Below, piece by piece: positions 45,417 through 55,734 of a stretch of 64,000 nt of DNA (the stretch's first letter is position 1; every line of letters starts with the position of its first letter). Made by a program: the position numbers and the translations under genes. The stretch comes from Pandoraea eparura (GTDB lineage Bacteria > Pseudomonadota > Gammaproteobacteria > Burkholderiales > Burkholderiaceae), in contig NZ_CABPSH010000003.1 in the NCBI RefSeq assembly GCF_902459725.1, positions 310,001 through 374,000 of the forward strand, read 5' to 3'. Under the pieces are notes generated by a model, which had not been told where the DNA came from, did not search any database, and saw only the letters and a list, made by a program, of their open reading frames with translations.

Positions 45417-48278
45417 TTACTGCACCACGGTCGCGCCCTTGAGGCGACCGAAAGCCGTATCGAGCAGCTGCTTGAGCTGTTCGTAATGCTTGGCGTAGTA
45501 GCCCACGGCAGGCGAGGCCGAAGCCGCGCGACCCGCGTAAGCCAATTTCTGACCGGCGCTCATGCTTTCGATCAGGTGGTGTTCGATGTAGAACCACGGA
45601 CCCTGGTTTTGCGGCTCGTCCTGGGCCCACACCACTTCGGTGAGGTTTTCGTATTTCTTCAGCTCGTTCTCGAACGCCTTGTGCGGGAACGGGTAGAGCT
45701 GTTCCACACGGACGATCGCGACGTCGGTCGACTTGTCTTCGCGACGGCGAGCGATCAGGTCGTAGTACAGGCGGCCCGAGCAGGCGACCACGCGCTTGAC
45801 CTTCTTGGCGTCGATCGACGCATCGGTTTCGCCGATGACCGTCTGGAAGCCGCCCTTGGCGAGTTCCGACAGGTCGCTCACGGCTTCCTTGTGGCGCAGC
45901 AGCGACTTCGGCGTGAACACGATCAGCGGCTTGCGCAACTGGCGGATCATCTGACGACGCAGCAGGTGGAAGATCTGTGCCGGCGTGGTCGGCTGAACCA
46001 CTTGCATGTTCGTGTCGGCACACAGTTGCAGGTAGCGTTCGATGCGCGCCGACGAGTGCTCCGGACCCTGGCCTTCGTAACCGTGCGGCAGCAGCATCGT
46101 CAGGCCCGAAACGCGGCCCCACTTCACTTCACCGCTCGAGATGAACTGGTCGATCACGACCTGCGCACCGTTGGCGAAGTCGCCGAACTGGCCTTCCCAC
46201 AGCACCATCGTGTTCGGCTCGGCAGTCGAGTAACCGTATTCGAAGCCCAGCACGGCTTCTTCGGACAGCACCGAGTCGATCACCGTGAAGTTGGCCTGGC
46301 CGTCGGCCACGTGTTGCAGCGGCACGTAGGTGCCATCGTTCCAGCGCTCGCGGTTCTGGTCGTGCAACACCGAGTGGCGGTGCGTGAACGTGCCGCGGCC
46401 CGAATCCTGACCGGTCAGGCGCACTGCAAAGCCCGACGAGACCAGCGAGGCGAAGGCCAGATGCTCGCCCATGCCCCAGTCGAGCGGCTGCTCGCCCGCA
46501 CCCATCTTGCGACGGTCGTTGATGACCTTCTCGACGAGCGGGTGCACCTTGAAGTTCGCCGGGATCGTGGTGATGCGCTCGGCCAGACGCTTGAGTTCGT
46601 TCAGCGGCACGGCCGTATCGCCGGCATCGGTCCACTTCTTGTTCAGGAACGGCACCCAGTCGACCGCGTACTTGCTCTTGTAATTCGAGAGCACCGGGTC
46701 AACGGTGTGGTGACCGTCGTCCATCGCCTTGCGATAGGCGGCAACGAAGCCATTGCCTTCTTCTGCCGTGATCACGCCTTGCGTGACCAGCTTTTCGACG
46801 TACAACGCGCGCGTGCCCGGGTGTTGGGCAATCTTCTTGTACATCAGCGGCTGCGTGACCGCCGGGGTGTCTTGCTCGTTGTGGCCCAGCTTGCGGTAGC
46901 AAACGATGTCCACGACGGCGTCTTTCTTGAATTCCTGACGGAAGTCCAGGGCCAGTTGCATGGCCAGCACGACCGCTTCCGGATCGTCGCCGTTGACGTG
47001 CAGCACCGGCGCTTCGATCATCTTGACCACGTCCGAGCAGTACGTCGTAGAACGCGCGTCACGCGGGTCCGACGTGGTGAAGCCGATCTGGTTGTTGATG
47101 ACGATGTGCACCGTGCCATGCGTGCCGTAACCGCGCGTCTGGGCGAGGTTCAGCGTTTCCATCACGACGCCCTGACCCGCGAACGCCGCGTCCCCGTGCA
47201 CTTGCACCGGCAGCACGCTGGCCGCGTCGGCGTCGCCGCGACGGTCCATACGGGCCTTGGCCGAGCCTTCGACCACCGGATTCACGATTTCCAGGTGCGA
47301 CGGGTTGAACGCCAGCGACAGGTGAACCGGACCCCCGCTCGTCGAGACGTCGCTCGAGAAGCCCTTGTGATACTTCACGTCACCGGCCGGCAGGTCGTCG
47401 ACGTGCTTGCCTTCGAATTCGGCGAACAGGTCCGACGGCATCTTGCCGAGGGTGTTGACCAGCACGTTCAGGCGGCCCCGGTGGGCCATGCCGATCACGA
47501 TTTCCTGCACGCCCTTGGCACCGGCGTGGTGAACGAGTTCGTCCATCGCCACGATGAACGATTCGCCGCCTTCGAGCGAGAAGCGCTTCTGGCCGACGAA
47601 CTTGGTGTGCAGGTAACGCTCCAGGCCTTCGGCTGCGGTCAGGCGTTCGAGGATGTGCTTTTTCTTCTCGGCGCTGAAGTTGGGCGTGGCACGCACCTTC
47701 TCCAGACGCTCTTGCCACCAGCGCTTTTGCACCGGGTCGCTGATGTACATGTACTCGGCGCCGATCGAGCCGCAGTACGTGTCGCGCAGCGACTTGAGCA
47801 GGTCGCGCAGGCTGGCCTGCTCGAAACCGAAGTACGTGTTCTCGGCCGAGTACACGCTGTCCATGTCGGCTTCGGTCAGGTCGTAGAACGCGGGTTCCAG
47901 TTCCGGAATGGCCGGACGTTCCTGACGCTTGAGCGGGTCCAGATTGGCCCAGCGCGCACCCAGGAAGCGGTAGGCGGCGACGAGCGACTGCACGTGCACC
48001 TGCTTGCGGGCAACAGCCAGGTCGGACGCGCCGGCACGCGACACGAAGGCATTGGCCTTGGCGCGCTGGGCGAACGACTCCACGATCGGGGCGTGAGCCA
48101 CGTCGTTGGCGTTGGAACCATCCACTGCGGGAACGTTTTGCAGCGCGTCGAAATACTGGCGCCAATTGTCCGGCACGGAAGCCGGATTATCTAGATACGA
48201 TTCGTACAGTTCTTCGACGTAGGGGGCATTGCCGCCAAAGAGGTACGAGTTCGTTTGGAATTGTTCCATCAAACTCAT
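45417..48278 (-). CDS. sucA: 2-oxoglutarate dehydrogenase E1
   Basis: Thiamine diphosphate-dependent decarboxylase of the TCA cycle that transfers succinyl to SucB. It has 953 residues, normal for the family. The N-terminal SucB-binding segment is NSYLFGGNAPYVEELYESYL. The ThDP-binding part includes HGDAAFAGQGVVMETLNL and IVINNQIGFTTSDPRD. The transketolase-like pyrimidine-binding domain includes FEYGYSTAEPNTMVLWEGQF. The substrate-binding histidine region is GMAHRGRLNVL. AGGTGAG precedes the ATG. It is first gene of the operon. Confidence 0.97.
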   Translation of the reverse strand: MSLMEQFQTNSYLFGGNAPYVEELYESYLDNPASVPDNWRQYFDALQNVPAVDGSNANDVAHAPIVESFAQRAKANAFVSRAGASDLAVARKQVHVQSLVAAYRFLGARWANLDPLKRQERPAIPELEPAFYDLTEADMDSVYSAENTYFGFEQASLRDLLKSLRDTYCGSIGAEYMYISDPVQKRWWQERLEKVRATPNFSAEKKKHILERLTAAEGLERYLHTKFVGQKRFSLEGGESFIVAMDELVHHAGAKGVQEIVIGMAHRGRLNVLVNTLGKMPSDLFAEFEGKHVDDLPAGDVKYHKGFSSDVSTSGGPVHLSLAFNPSHLEIVNPVVEGSAKARMDRRGDADAASVLPVQVHGDAAFAGQGVVMETLNLAQTRGYGTHGTVHIVINNQIGFTTSDPRDARSTTYCSDVVKMIEAPVLHVNGDDPEAVVLAMQLALDFRQEFKKDAVVDIVCYRKLGHNEQDTPAVTQPLMYKKIAQHPGTRALYVEKLVTQGVITAEEGNGFVAAYRKAMDDGHHTVDPVLSNYKSKYAVDWVPFLNKKWTDAGDTAVPLNELKRLAERITTIPANFKVHPLVEKVINDRRKMGAGEQPLDWGMGEHLAFASLVSSGFAVRLTGQDSGRGTFTHRHSVLHDQNRERWNDGTYVPLQHVADGQANFTVIDSVLSEEAVLGFEYGYSTAEPNTMVLWEGQFGDFANGAQVVIDQFISSGEVKWGRVSGLTMLLPHGYEGQGPEHSSARIERYLQLCADTNMQVVQPTTPAQIFHLLRRQMIRQLRKPLIVFTPKSLLRHKEAVSDLSELAKGGFQTVIGETDASIDAKKVKRVVACSGRLYYDLIARRREDKSTDVAIVRVEQLYPFPHKAFENELKKYENLTEVVWAQDEPQNQGPWFYIEHHLIESMSAGQKLAYAGRAASASPAVGYYAKHYEQLKQLLDTAFGRLKGATVVQ

Positions 48279-48682
48279 TTTGCGCTCACCTTTTCTACGA
48301 GTGTCTCGAGAAATAGCGGGTTACGAAACCTTCCGCGACACGGCCTGACCGATTAGCGGATTGCGTGAATCAAGTGGTGCTTGGAAGGACCTGATCAATC
48401 ACGGCGAGGAGCATAGCACGTTTTCCCAGCACCCACCGCCCCGGAAAGCCGTCACACGGGGACTTCCGGCGTACCCGCCGCATGCGTCGCAGGCTCACGC
48501 GGCACCGCCCCGCTTGCGCCTTGTGTCTATATGGAAATTCGATATATAAAAATTAAATTTTATTATTTTAATTTCTAAGGACCAGCCGATATCGTGTTGT
48601 GTATCCCCTTGCCGGTCCGTCTGGGGGTGGCTCGACGGGAACACCCCGCCAGGGCTGGCGTCCAGGTCCGGCCCCTGGAGCC
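48279..48682. other. Divergent intergenic region between sucA and cysJ
   Basis: 404 bases. The sucA half shows no clear promoter to me. The cysJ half has a sharp AT-rich island at 48531-48580 with promoter-like hexamers (separate entry). No gene is evident. Confidence 0.5.
48521..48548 (+). promoter_or_regulatory. Candidate cysJ promoter in an AT island
   Basis: TTGTGT (48521-48526) and TATATA (48543-48548) are 16 bases apart. They lie in an AT-rich island that contrasts with the surrounding GC-rich DNA. The leader to the cysJ ATG would be about 130 bases. AT-rich islands of this kind suit a LysR-type activator such as CysB, but I see no defined site. Confidence 0.45.
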
Positions 48683-50530
48683 ATGAACGACATGCAAGAG
48701 ACGACACCGCTTTCCGCCCAGCAAGCCCAGATGCTCAGCCAACTGGTCGACGGCCTTTCCGGCGAGCAGCTCGCCTGGGTGCGAGGTTTTCTCGCCGGCA
48801 TCAACCACTCGGTGCGACAAGCCGGTGCGCCGACGGGCGTTGCAGCCAGCGCCGCGCCAGCCGCCCCGCTGTTGACAATCCTTTATGGCTCCCAGACCGG
48901 GCACGCGCAGGAAGTGGCCGAGCACGCCAAGGCGCGTGCCGTCGCCGCGGGCTTCAAGGTCGACCTGTTCGCCATGGGGGATTACAAGGCCTCGCGTCTG
49001 AAGAACGACAAGCTGTTGCTGGTTGCCGTGTCCACGCAAGGCGAAGGCGAACCGCCTGACGACGCGCGCGACTTTTACGATTTCCTGCACGGCGCGAAAG
49101 CCCCCCAGCTCGACGGCACCCGCTTCGCGGTGCTCGGCCTGGGCGATTCGAGCTATGAAAAGTTCTGCCAGGCCGGCAAAGACTTCGATGCACGGCTGGC
49201 CGCGCTGGGCGCGCAACGGCTCGTGCCTCGCATGGACAGCGACGTCGACTACGACGCGCCGGCCGAGCGCTGGATCGAAGACACCCTCCAGGCACTGGCG
49301 AGTGTGGCGGCGCCGGCGGCTCCCGGCAAAACGGCTGGCGTGCCCGAAGGTTTCAGCCTCGCCGCACTCGCGAGCGGCATCGCACCGGCATCGGCATCGG
49401 CATCGAGCCCATACAGCCGCAAGCAGCCGTTCGACGCCACCGTGATCGAGAACGTCACGCTCTCGGGACGTGGCTCGTCCAAGGAAGTCCATCACATCGA
49501 ACTCTCGCTCGAAGGCTCTGGCCTCACGTACGAGCCGGGCGACGCGCTGGGCGTCGTCGCGCAGAACGACGCGGCGCTCGTCGACACGCTCATCGACACA
49601 CTGGCCCTCGACCCGCAGGCCACCACGACCACGCAGGACAGCACGCTGTCGCTGCGCGATGCCTTTCTACGCGCCTACGACATCACGACGCTCTCGCGCG
49701 CTTTCCTGGAAAAGTACGCCGCGCTGGCCGAGTCCAGCGAACTGAAGGCACTGCTTGGCGCCGGCAACGAAACGGCGTTGCGCGAGTATCTGAATGGCCG
49801 CGACGTGATCGACGTCGTGCGCCAGTTCCCCGCCCGCAAGGTCAAGGCGGCCGAGTTCGTCGGCACGCTGCGCACGCTTCAGCCGCGCCTGTACTCGATC
49901 GCCTCGAGTCTGGCCGCCAATCCGGGTGCCGTGCACATCACCGTCGGCGCCGTCCGCTACGACAGCCACGGCCGTGCGCGTCGCGGGGTGGCATCGACCT
50001 ACCTCGCCGACATCGCCCGCGAAGGCCAGACGGTGCCGGTCTATATCGAAGCGAACCGGAACTTCAAGTTGCCGCGGGACAGCCACGCACCGGTCATCAT
50101 GATCGGCCCGGGCACCGGCATCGCCCCGTTCCGGGCCTTTGTCGAGGAGCGCCAGGCCCTCGACGCGCCGGGCAAGAACTGGCTGTTCTTCGGCGACAGA
50201 AACTTCCGCACGGACTTCCTTTATCAGCGAGAATGGCAACGCTATGTGAAGGACGGTGCGCTCACGAAGATCGACCTCGCGTTCTCGCGCGACACTGAAG
50301 ACAAGATCTACGTGCAGCACCGCATGCGCGAACAAGGCAAGGAACTGTACGCGTGGTTGCAGGAAGGTGCCCACCTGTACGTGTGCGGCGATGCCGACCA
50401 GATGGCGCGCGACGTGAACGCCGCGCTCGTCGACATCGTGACGGAACACGGGGGGCTGACGCCGGACGCCGCCGCCGAGTATGTGAAGACGTTGCAACGC
50501 GAAAAGCGCTACCAGCGCGACGTGTACTGA
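48683..50530 (+). CDS. cysJ: Assimilatory sulfite reductase (NADPH) flavoprotein alpha subunit
   Basis: Transfers electrons from NADPH through FAD and FMN to the CysI hemoprotein for sulfite reduction to sulfide. It has 615 residues. An N-terminal helical segment ([20 protein letters not shown]) is followed by the flavodoxin domain with LYGSQTGHA near residue 68. The FAD-binding domain includes RLYSIASS. The NADPH domain includes [12 protein letters not shown] near residue 475 and ends RYQRDVY, a normal C-terminus for the family. I chose ATG 48683 because TGGAG lies 3-7 bases upstream. It is 91 bases before cysI in the same direction. Confidence 0.95.
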   Translation: MNDMQETTPLSAQQAQMLSQLVDGLSGEQLAWVRGFLAGINHSVRQAGAPTGVAASAAPAAPLLTILYGSQTGHAQEVAEHAKARAVAAGFKVDLFAMGDYKASRLKNDKLLLVAVSTQGEGEPPDDARDFYDFLHGAKAPQLDGTRFAVLGLGDSSYEKFCQAGKDFDARLAALGAQRLVPRMDSDVDYDAPAERWIEDTLQALASVAAPAAPGKTAGVPEGFSLAALASGIAPASASASSPYSRKQPFDATVIENVTLSGRGSSKEVHHIELSLEGSGLTYEPGDALGVVAQNDAALVDTLIDTLALDPQATTTTQDSTLSLRDAFLRAYDITTLSRAFLEKYAALAESSELKALLGAGNETALREYLNGRDVIDVVRQFPARKVKAAEFVGTLRTLQPRLYSIASSLAANPGAVHITVGAVRYDSHGRARRGVASTYLADIAREGQTVPVYIEANRNFKLPRDSHAPVIMIGPGTGIAPFRAFVEERQALDAPGKNWLFFGDRNFRTDFLYQREWQRYVKDGALTKIDLAFSRDTEDKIYVQHRMREQGKELYAWLQEGAHLYVCGDADQMARDVNAALVDIVTEHGGLTPDAAAEYVKTLQREKRYQRDVY

Positions 50531-50621
50531 TCGCGGATCCCGCGCATCCGACACGCGTTCGCCCGCCCCCCCCCGACAAGACCCGCGCGGCACCCCCGCG
50601 CTGACCGATAGAGCCGCTCAC

Positions 50622-52346
50622 ATGACGCAACCCACGCAAGCCGGCGACGCCTCGACGGCGCCGCGCTCCGAAGTCGAGAAGATCAAAGACGCCAGCCATT
50701 ACCTGCGTGGCACCATCGCCGAAGGTCTGGCCGACCCGCTCACGGGCGCGATCTTCGAGAAGGACGCCCAACTGCTCAAGTTCCACGGCTCCTACATGCA
50801 GGACGACCGCGACCTGCGCGCCGAGCGGCAGAAGCAGAAGCTCGAACCGGCCTATCAGTTCATGATCCGGCTGCGCATGCCGGGCGGCGTGTGCACGCCC
50901 GCGCAATGGCTCAAGCTCGACGATCTCGCCCAGAAGTACGGCGGCAACACGATTCGCCTGACCACGCGTCAGACGGTGCAGTATCACAACGTGCTCAAGC
51001 ACCAGTTGCGACCGCTCATCAAGGGCATCGACGAGGTCGCGATGACGAGTATTGCCGCGTGCGGCGACGTCAATCGCAACACGCTCGTCTCGAACAATCC
51101 GCACCAGTCGCCCGCCCACGCCGAGGCGCTCGACTGGTGCCTGAAGATCGATCAGCACCTGTTGCCGCAGACCACGGCGTATCGCGAGATCTGGCTGGGC
51201 GACAAGCGTCTGGGCGCGGGCAAGGAGGATCACGAGCCGATCTACGGCAAGCACTATCTGCCGCGCAAGTTCAAGATCGCCATCGCGATTCCGCCGAACA
51301 ACGACGTCGATCTCTACGCCAACGACCTGGGTTTCATCGCCATCGTGGGCGACGACGGCAAGCTCGAAGGCTTCAACGTGACGGTCGGCGGTGGCATGGG
51401 CATGACGCACGGCGACGCCGCGACGTACCCGCGCACGGCGAGCGTCATCGGCTATACGCCGGCCGATCGCATCGTCGACGTCGCCGAGAAGGTGCTGCTC
51501 GTGCAGCGCGACTTCGGTGACCGTGGCAACCGCAAGCATGCGCGCCTGAAGTACACCATCGACGACCGTGGTGTGGCCTGGTTCAAGGAAACCCTCAACC
51601 GGTATCTCGGCTGGGATCTGGCGCCTGAGCGCGCGTTCGCGTTCACAACCAACGGCGATCAGTACGGCTGGCTCAAGGGCGCGGACGATCTCTGGCATCT
51701 CACGCTCTTCATCCAGAACGGGCGCGTGAAGGATTGGGACGACTACCGTCTGATGACCGGGCTGCGCGAGATCGCGAAGGTGCATCAGGGCGACTACCGC
51801 ATCACCGGCAACCAGAACCTGATCATCGGGCGCGTGAGCGATGCCGACAAGCCGCAGATCGATGCCCTGGTAAAGGCATACGGCCTGCTCGACGGCAAAC
51901 ATCAAAGTGCGTTGCGCATCAACGCCATGGCCTGCGTCGGCTTCCCGACGTGCGGTCTGGCACTGGCCGAGAGCGAGCGCGCCCTGCCCGGCCTGGTCAC
52001 GCGACTTGAGAAAGTGCTCGACGACGCGGGGCTTGCGGGCGAGCCGATCACTGTGCGCGCCACCGGCTGCCCGAACGGCTGCGCTCGTCCTTACATCGCC
52101 GAGATCGGTCTGGTCGGCAAGTCGGCCGGCAAGTACAACCTGTACCTCGGCGCGGGCTTCCACGGCCAGCGCCTGAACAAGCTGTACAAGGAATCGCTCA
52201 ACGAAGACCAGATCGTGGCCGAACTCACGCCGCTCTTCGCGCAGTACGCCAGGTTGCGCGATGCTGGCGAGAAATTCGGTGATTTCCTCGTGCGCCAGGG
52301 CGTGGTCAAGGCCGTCATCGAAGCCCGCGAGGACTTCCACGGCTGA
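50622..52346 (+). CDS. cysI: Assimilatory sulfite reductase (NADPH) hemoprotein beta subunit
   Basis: Siroheme and [4Fe-4S] enzyme that carries out the six-electron reduction of sulfite to sulfide. It has 574 residues. The cluster/siroheme cysteines are Cys438 and Cys444 ([14 protein letters not shown]), and Cys483 and Cys487 ([10 protein letters not shown]), in the exact family spacing. Substrate-binding arginines fall in [11 protein letters not shown]. It pairs with cysJ upstream. An 11-bp minisatellite begins 15 bases after its stop, followed by a terminator. Confidence 0.97.
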   Translation: MTQPTQAGDASTAPRSEVEKIKDASHYLRGTIAEGLADPLTGAIFEKDAQLLKFHGSYMQDDRDLRAERQKQKLEPAYQFMIRLRMPGGVCTPAQWLKLDDLAQKYGGNTIRLTTRQTVQYHNVLKHQLRPLIKGIDEVAMTSIAACGDVNRNTLVSNNPHQSPAHAEALDWCLKIDQHLLPQTTAYREIWLGDKRLGAGKEDHEPIYGKHYLPRKFKIAIAIPPNNDVDLYANDLGFIAIVGDDGKLEGFNVTVGGGMGMTHGDAATYPRTASVIGYTPADRIVDVAEKVLLVQRDFGDRGNRKHARLKYTIDDRGVAWFKETLNRYLGWDLAPERAFAFTTNGDQYGWLKGADDLWHLTLFIQNGRVKDWDDYRLMTGLREIAKVHQGDYRITGNQNLIIGRVSDADKPQIDALVKAYGLLDGKHQSALRINAMACVGFPTCGLALAESERALPGLVTRLEKVLDDAGLAGEPITVRATGCPNGCARPYIAEIGLVGKSAGKYNLYLGAGFHGQRLNKLYKESLNEDQIVAELTPLFAQYARLRDAGEKFGDFLVRQGVVKAVIEAREDFHG

Positions 52347-52360
52347 GCAGCATCATCGCC

Positions 52361-52437
52361 CGGAGCATCGTCGGAGCATCGTCGGAGCATCGTCGGAGCA
52401 TCGTCGGAGCATCGTCGGAGCATCGTCGGAGCATCGT
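52361..52437. repeat. 11-bp minisatellite, 7 copies
   Basis: Seven uninterrupted copies of CGGAGCATCGT, starting 15 bases after the cysI stop codon. Confidence 0.95.
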
Positions 52438-52481
52438 CGGCACGGCGCAGGCGCCTTGCCGACACTTGGCAGGCATCAATG

Positions 52482-52512
52482 AAAACGCCACGGTCTCCCG
52501 TGGCGTTTTGTT
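52482..52512 (+). terminator. Bidirectional rho-independent terminator
   Basis: A perfect 12-bp stem AAAACGCCACGG, loop TCTC, CCGTGGCGTTTT, with A and T tracts on both sides. It serves cysI on the plus strand and the convergent lipoprotein gene on the minus strand. Confidence 0.92.
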
Positions 52513-52551
52513 GTCGGCGCGGCTGAGCCACCATCGTACCGCGGCCGACCC

Positions 52552-52959
52552 TCAGTCGCTGCTGCCCGAGTACGGCACCATGCAGCGCTTGACCGTCTGT
52601 TCATAGTCGCGCGGCAGGTGGCTGCCGGGAATTTCGAAATACTGCAAACGCGCACCGAAGCCGCCCTGCATCACATCGACATACGGGTTGTAGATGGCTT
52701 TGCCATCAGCGCCCTGACCACGATAGACACGCACGCGGTCCGCCCCCTCACGCGCGTACGACGTCGATTCGACGTTCGGCGCCAGCGCGCTCCAGCCATG
52801 ATAGATGCAGTTGAGCACCATGAAGCGATCGGCCCCGGTCCCCAGGTCGAGCAGTCGCCCCGCTGCCGGATCGGGCCGGCTCATCTGGTTGATCGGGCCA
52901 CACCCGGCCACTCCGCCAGCCAGCACGGCCACCGCCGCCATCAGCACCACTCGCTTCAT
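52552..52959 (-). CDS. Small lipoprotein, unknown function
   Basis: A 135-residue predicted lipoprotein with lipobox GGVAGC (Cys20). The mature domain has two further cysteines (MVLNCIYHGW and VKRCMVPY) that could form a disulfide. A run of aromatic and charged residues (YAREGADRVRVYRGQGADGK) looks like a folded domain. It has no family I can name. GAGGGTGGCG precedes the ATG. It is a single gene facing cysI and sharing its terminator. Confidence 0.75.
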   Translation of the reverse strand: MKRVVLMAAVAVLAGGVAGCGPINQMSRPDPAAGRLLDLGTGADRFMVLNCIYHGWSALAPNVESTSYAREGADRVRVYRGQGADGKAIYNPYVDVMQGGFGARLQYFEIPGSHLPRDYEQTVKRCMVPYSGSSD

Positions 52960-53029
52960 ACTTCGCCACCCTCAACTGAGCAAAAGATGGGCAATGTTAC
53001 CCGGTTCGGCGCACTGCCGCCATGAACAC

Positions 53030-53140
53030 GCCCATGCCACGCCCCTTTCACGCCTCCGCTTTCACGCCTCTTTCACGCTCCTTTCGCGCCCCTTTCACGC
53101 TGCCGTCACGCCCCTGCCACACCCTCGCCACGCCCCAGCC
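53030..53140. repeat. Degenerate TTTCACGCC / GCCACGCC repeats
   Basis: An irregular pyrimidine-rich tract of about ten diverged 8-10-base units (CCTTTCACGCC, TGCCACGCC). It covers the space downstream of the chemoreceptor gene and upstream of the small lipoprotein gene. No coding function is apparent. Confidence 0.6.
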
Positions 53141-53172
53141 ACGTCGCCGGACGGTGGACGGCTACGCGTTGC

Positions 53173-54795
53173 TCAAGCGGCCAGGGAAAGCGGCGATGTC
53201 TCCACGGCGTGCAAGGCCGGACGTCTTGCCGCGCCGCTTGCCTGACTCTCGTCGCCCAACCGGAAGCGCGCCATCTCCTCGCGAAGCGCATGCGTCTGAT
53301 CCTCCAGCGACGCGGCGGCGGCCGCGGCTTGCTCCACGAGCGCCGCATTCTGCTGCGTGACGGCATCCATCTGCGTGACAGCCCGATTTACCTGCTCGAT
53401 GCCACCGCTCTGCTCGTCCGACGCCGCCGAGATCTCCCCCATGATGTCGGTCACGCGCTGCACCGCTTGCAGGATGTCGTTCATCGTGCGCCCGGCTTCC
53501 GCCACCAGCGTCGAGCCATCGGCCACCTTCTGCGCCGAGGTCTCGATGAGCGCCTTGATTTCGCGCGCGGCCGTGGCACTGCGCTGCGCCAGCGTGCGCA
53601 CTTCGCCTGCCACCACGGCGAATCCGCGGCCCTGCTCGCCAGCACGAGCCGCTTCCACGGCGGCGTTCAGGGCGAGGATATTGGTCTGGAAGGCGATTCC
53701 GTCGATCACACCGATGATGTCCACCACCTGCGACGAACTCGTCGAGATACCCTGCATCGTGTCGACGACGCGCGCGACGACCTGACCGCCACGCGACGCG
53801 ATATCCGAGGCATTGACGGCCAGTTGGCTCGCCTGACGCGCGTTGTCGGCGTTTTGCTTGACCGTGGCGGTCAGTTGCTCCATCGACGACGCCGTCTCCT
53901 CGAGCGACGCGGCCTGCTCTTCGGTGCGCGCCGACAGGTCGGTGTTGCCCGCCGAAATTTCGGCTGTGGCCGTCGCCATCGCATCGCAACTGCGGCGCAC
54001 ACCGCGAATCGTGTCCGCGAGTCGCGACTGCATCGCTTCGAGCCCGCGCATGAGCGTCGACATTTCGTCCTTGCCACGCGCGTGCACCGGGTTGTCGAGC
54101 TGGCCCGCCGAAATGTGCTCGAAGTGCGTCAGCGCTTCACCGAGCGGGCGCATGATCGCGCCGCGCAGCGAGAAGTAGCAGGCGATCGCCATGAGCACGC
54201 CGAGCGCCGTAGCGCCGATGCTCAGCCAGCGGAATGCCACCAGTTCGGTCATCGACGCCTCGTACGTGTCGTGCCCGAGCTTCAGTTTGTACGCGGCCAG
54301 CGCGTCGCTGGCGGCCGTGAGCTCGGCGTAGCGCTTGGGCAGCACGTGCATGGTGATCTCGTCCATGGCCGTGCGATCTCGCGCATCGATGGCGGCGAGC
54401 ATTGGATTCATGCCCTGCTGGAAGAAGACCTCGCGCCGGGCAGCGACCTCATCGGCCATCCGCTGTTCCTCGGCACCGCGCGGCAACGCCTGATAGGCCG
54501 CCCACGCCGCGTTCGCATCCTTGATCATGCCGCGTGCACGTTTGGCAATCTTGTCCCCATCGGGCGATTCCGGATGCAGCACCACGCGATCGAGAATGGC
54601 GCGGGTGCGCGCGAGGGTGGCGTTGTCCTTGCCGAGCGCCACCGTGGCGGCGAGGTGATTGGCGTATGTCTCCCGAAGGGCCGCGCCGGTACGTGTCATG
54701 CCCGCAATGCCGAGCGCCCCCAACAGAATCAATAATGCCGCCAATAGCGCCATCGTGATGCCGAGGCGTGCCTTGATGGAAAAGCTACGCAACAT
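53173..54795 (-). CDS. Methyl-accepting chemotaxis protein
   Basis: A 540-residue transmembrane chemoreceptor. TM1 is about 12-32 (ITMALLAALLILLGALGIAG), the periplasmic four-helix-bundle (4HB) sensor about 33-190, and TM2 about 190-210 (WLSIGATALGVLMAIACYFS). A HAMP domain (RPLGEALTHFEHISAGQLDN) follows, then the signalling domain with the hairpin tip ALNAAVEAARAGEQGRGFAV and VAGEVRTLAQRSATAAREIK. The C-terminus (SPLSLAA) lacks an NWETF-type CheR-binding pentapeptide. The ligand cannot be read from the sequence. It has its own divergent upstream region. Confidence 0.93.
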   Translation of the reverse strand: MLRSFSIKARLGITMALLAALLILLGALGIAGMTRTGAALRETYANHLAATVALGKDNATLARTRAILDRVVLHPESPDGDKIAKRARGMIKDANAAWAAYQALPRGAEEQRMADEVAARREVFFQQGMNPMLAAIDARDRTAMDEITMHVLPKRYAELTAASDALAAYKLKLGHDTYEASMTELVAFRWLSIGATALGVLMAIACYFSLRGAIMRPLGEALTHFEHISAGQLDNPVHARGKDEMSTLMRGLEAMQSRLADTIRGVRRSCDAMATATAEISAGNTDLSARTEEQAASLEETASSMEQLTATVKQNADNARQASQLAVNASDIASRGGQVVARVVDTMQGISTSSSQVVDIIGVIDGIAFQTNILALNAAVEAARAGEQGRGFAVVAGEVRTLAQRSATAAREIKALIETSAQKVADGSTLVAEAGRTMNDILQAVQRVTDIMGEISAASDEQSGGIEQVNRAVTQMDAVTQQNAALVEQAAAAAASLEDQTHALREEMARFRLGDESQASGAARRPALHAVETSPLSLAA

Positions 54796-54975
54796 ACTGT
54801 TGTCTCCGTCTTACGTAATGGGTTCTGATCCCTGTATGGCCTCTGTCGGGCCAGTATTATTTGTGTCATCGGCGTGGCGCACACCAGACTTGAGCGTCCT
54901 TCGGGTATACCTGCCCATGACGTGTCCGAGATGGACGTGTTGCGCGCCTTCGCGCCAGGATATCGACCGCGCCCG

Positions 54976-55011
54976 GCCCTTTGCCCATCGAGCGAGCGGT
55001 GGGCAAAGGGC
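54976..55011. other. Perfect 12-bp inverted repeat
   Basis: GCCCTTTGCCCA at 54976-54987 and TGGGCAAAGGGC at 55000-55011, separated by 12 bases. There is no T-run on either side, so it is not a simple terminator. It may be an operator or a structured leader element. Confidence 0.7.
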
Positions 55012-55128
55012 GATGGACGACATCTCGATCCGTCGACCGCTGCGTCGCCCGTCTCGACAATCGAAACAGACGAGGTCGACGCCACGCAGCAACGCGCCAC
55101 CGATGACGCAGGAAGCGGACATGATCTT

Positions 55129-55160
55129 ATGACAATTTTTATATATTCATACGATATATT
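55129..55160 (+). promoter_or_regulatory. Candidate promoter abutting the TPR gene
   Basis: ATGACA (55129-55134) and TATATT (55155-55160) lie in an AT-rich segment, but the spacer of 20 bases is long. Seven bases after the -10 element is the A of the ATG at 55167, so the mRNA could be leaderless. Confidence 0.4.
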
Positions 55161-55166
55161 CGAATT

Positions 55167-55469
55167 ATGATCGAGGGACTTGAAAAACTTCTGGCATCCG
55201 GCAAAGACAATTCGCTACTGCGCTTCGGACTTGGCAAGGCCTACCTGGATGCGCAGAACTTCGCGGTCGCGGCCGATCACCTGACCCATTGCGTGGCATT
55301 CGATCCGGCTTACACGGCCGCGTGGAAGCTGTTGGGAAAAGCACGACACGGCGCGGGCGATCTCAACGGCGCCCGCGACGCATGGACCCGCGGCATCGCC
55401 GCGGCGCAAGCGCACGGCGACCGGCAGGCCGAAAAGGAAATGACGGTCTTTCTCAAACGCCTGGGTTGA
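55167..55469 (+). CDS. Small TPR protein
   Basis: A 100-residue soluble protein made of about two and a half tetratricopeptide units (SLLRFGLGKAYLDAQNFAVA, AADHLTHCVAFDPAYTAAWK, LLGKARHGAGDLNGARDAWT). No signal peptide. Family members are small cytoplasmic proteins of unknown role. No Shine-Dalgarno-like sequence lies before the ATG, where the sequence is nearly pure A/T. There is no in-frame alternative start that leaves the first helix intact. Confidence 0.85.
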   Translation: MIEGLEKLLASGKDNSLLRFGLGKAYLDAQNFAVAADHLTHCVAFDPAYTAAWKLLGKARHGAGDLNGARDAWTRGIAAAQAHGDRQAEKEMTVFLKRLG

Positions 55470-55734
55470 GGTGGCGTCTGCCCACGATGTCACGCATCGG
55501 GCGAGTCCAGGGGTAGCGTGGTATGGTGCGCCTGGCGGGTACGCGGCATGCTGGATGTGCCGGTCCTGTAGCGGGTCGCCAAAGCGCGCCGCGGCATCGT
55601 TGACGCGCGGGAAAACGCCCGAAACGCGCGTGTTCGTGCCGGGCGTGGCATACTGCACCGATTTCGCCGCGCGGCGGGGATCCACGCAGCGCTAGGCCGG
55701 CTGGCCTGTTCCCATCCTGCAATTTTCGTTGGGT

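Larger units (their letters stand above)
54796..55166. other. Divergent intergenic region between the chemoreceptor and TPR genes
   Basis: 371 bases containing the long inverted repeat at 54976-55011 and, next to the TPR gene, an AT-rich promoter-like segment. No gene is evident. Confidence 0.5.
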
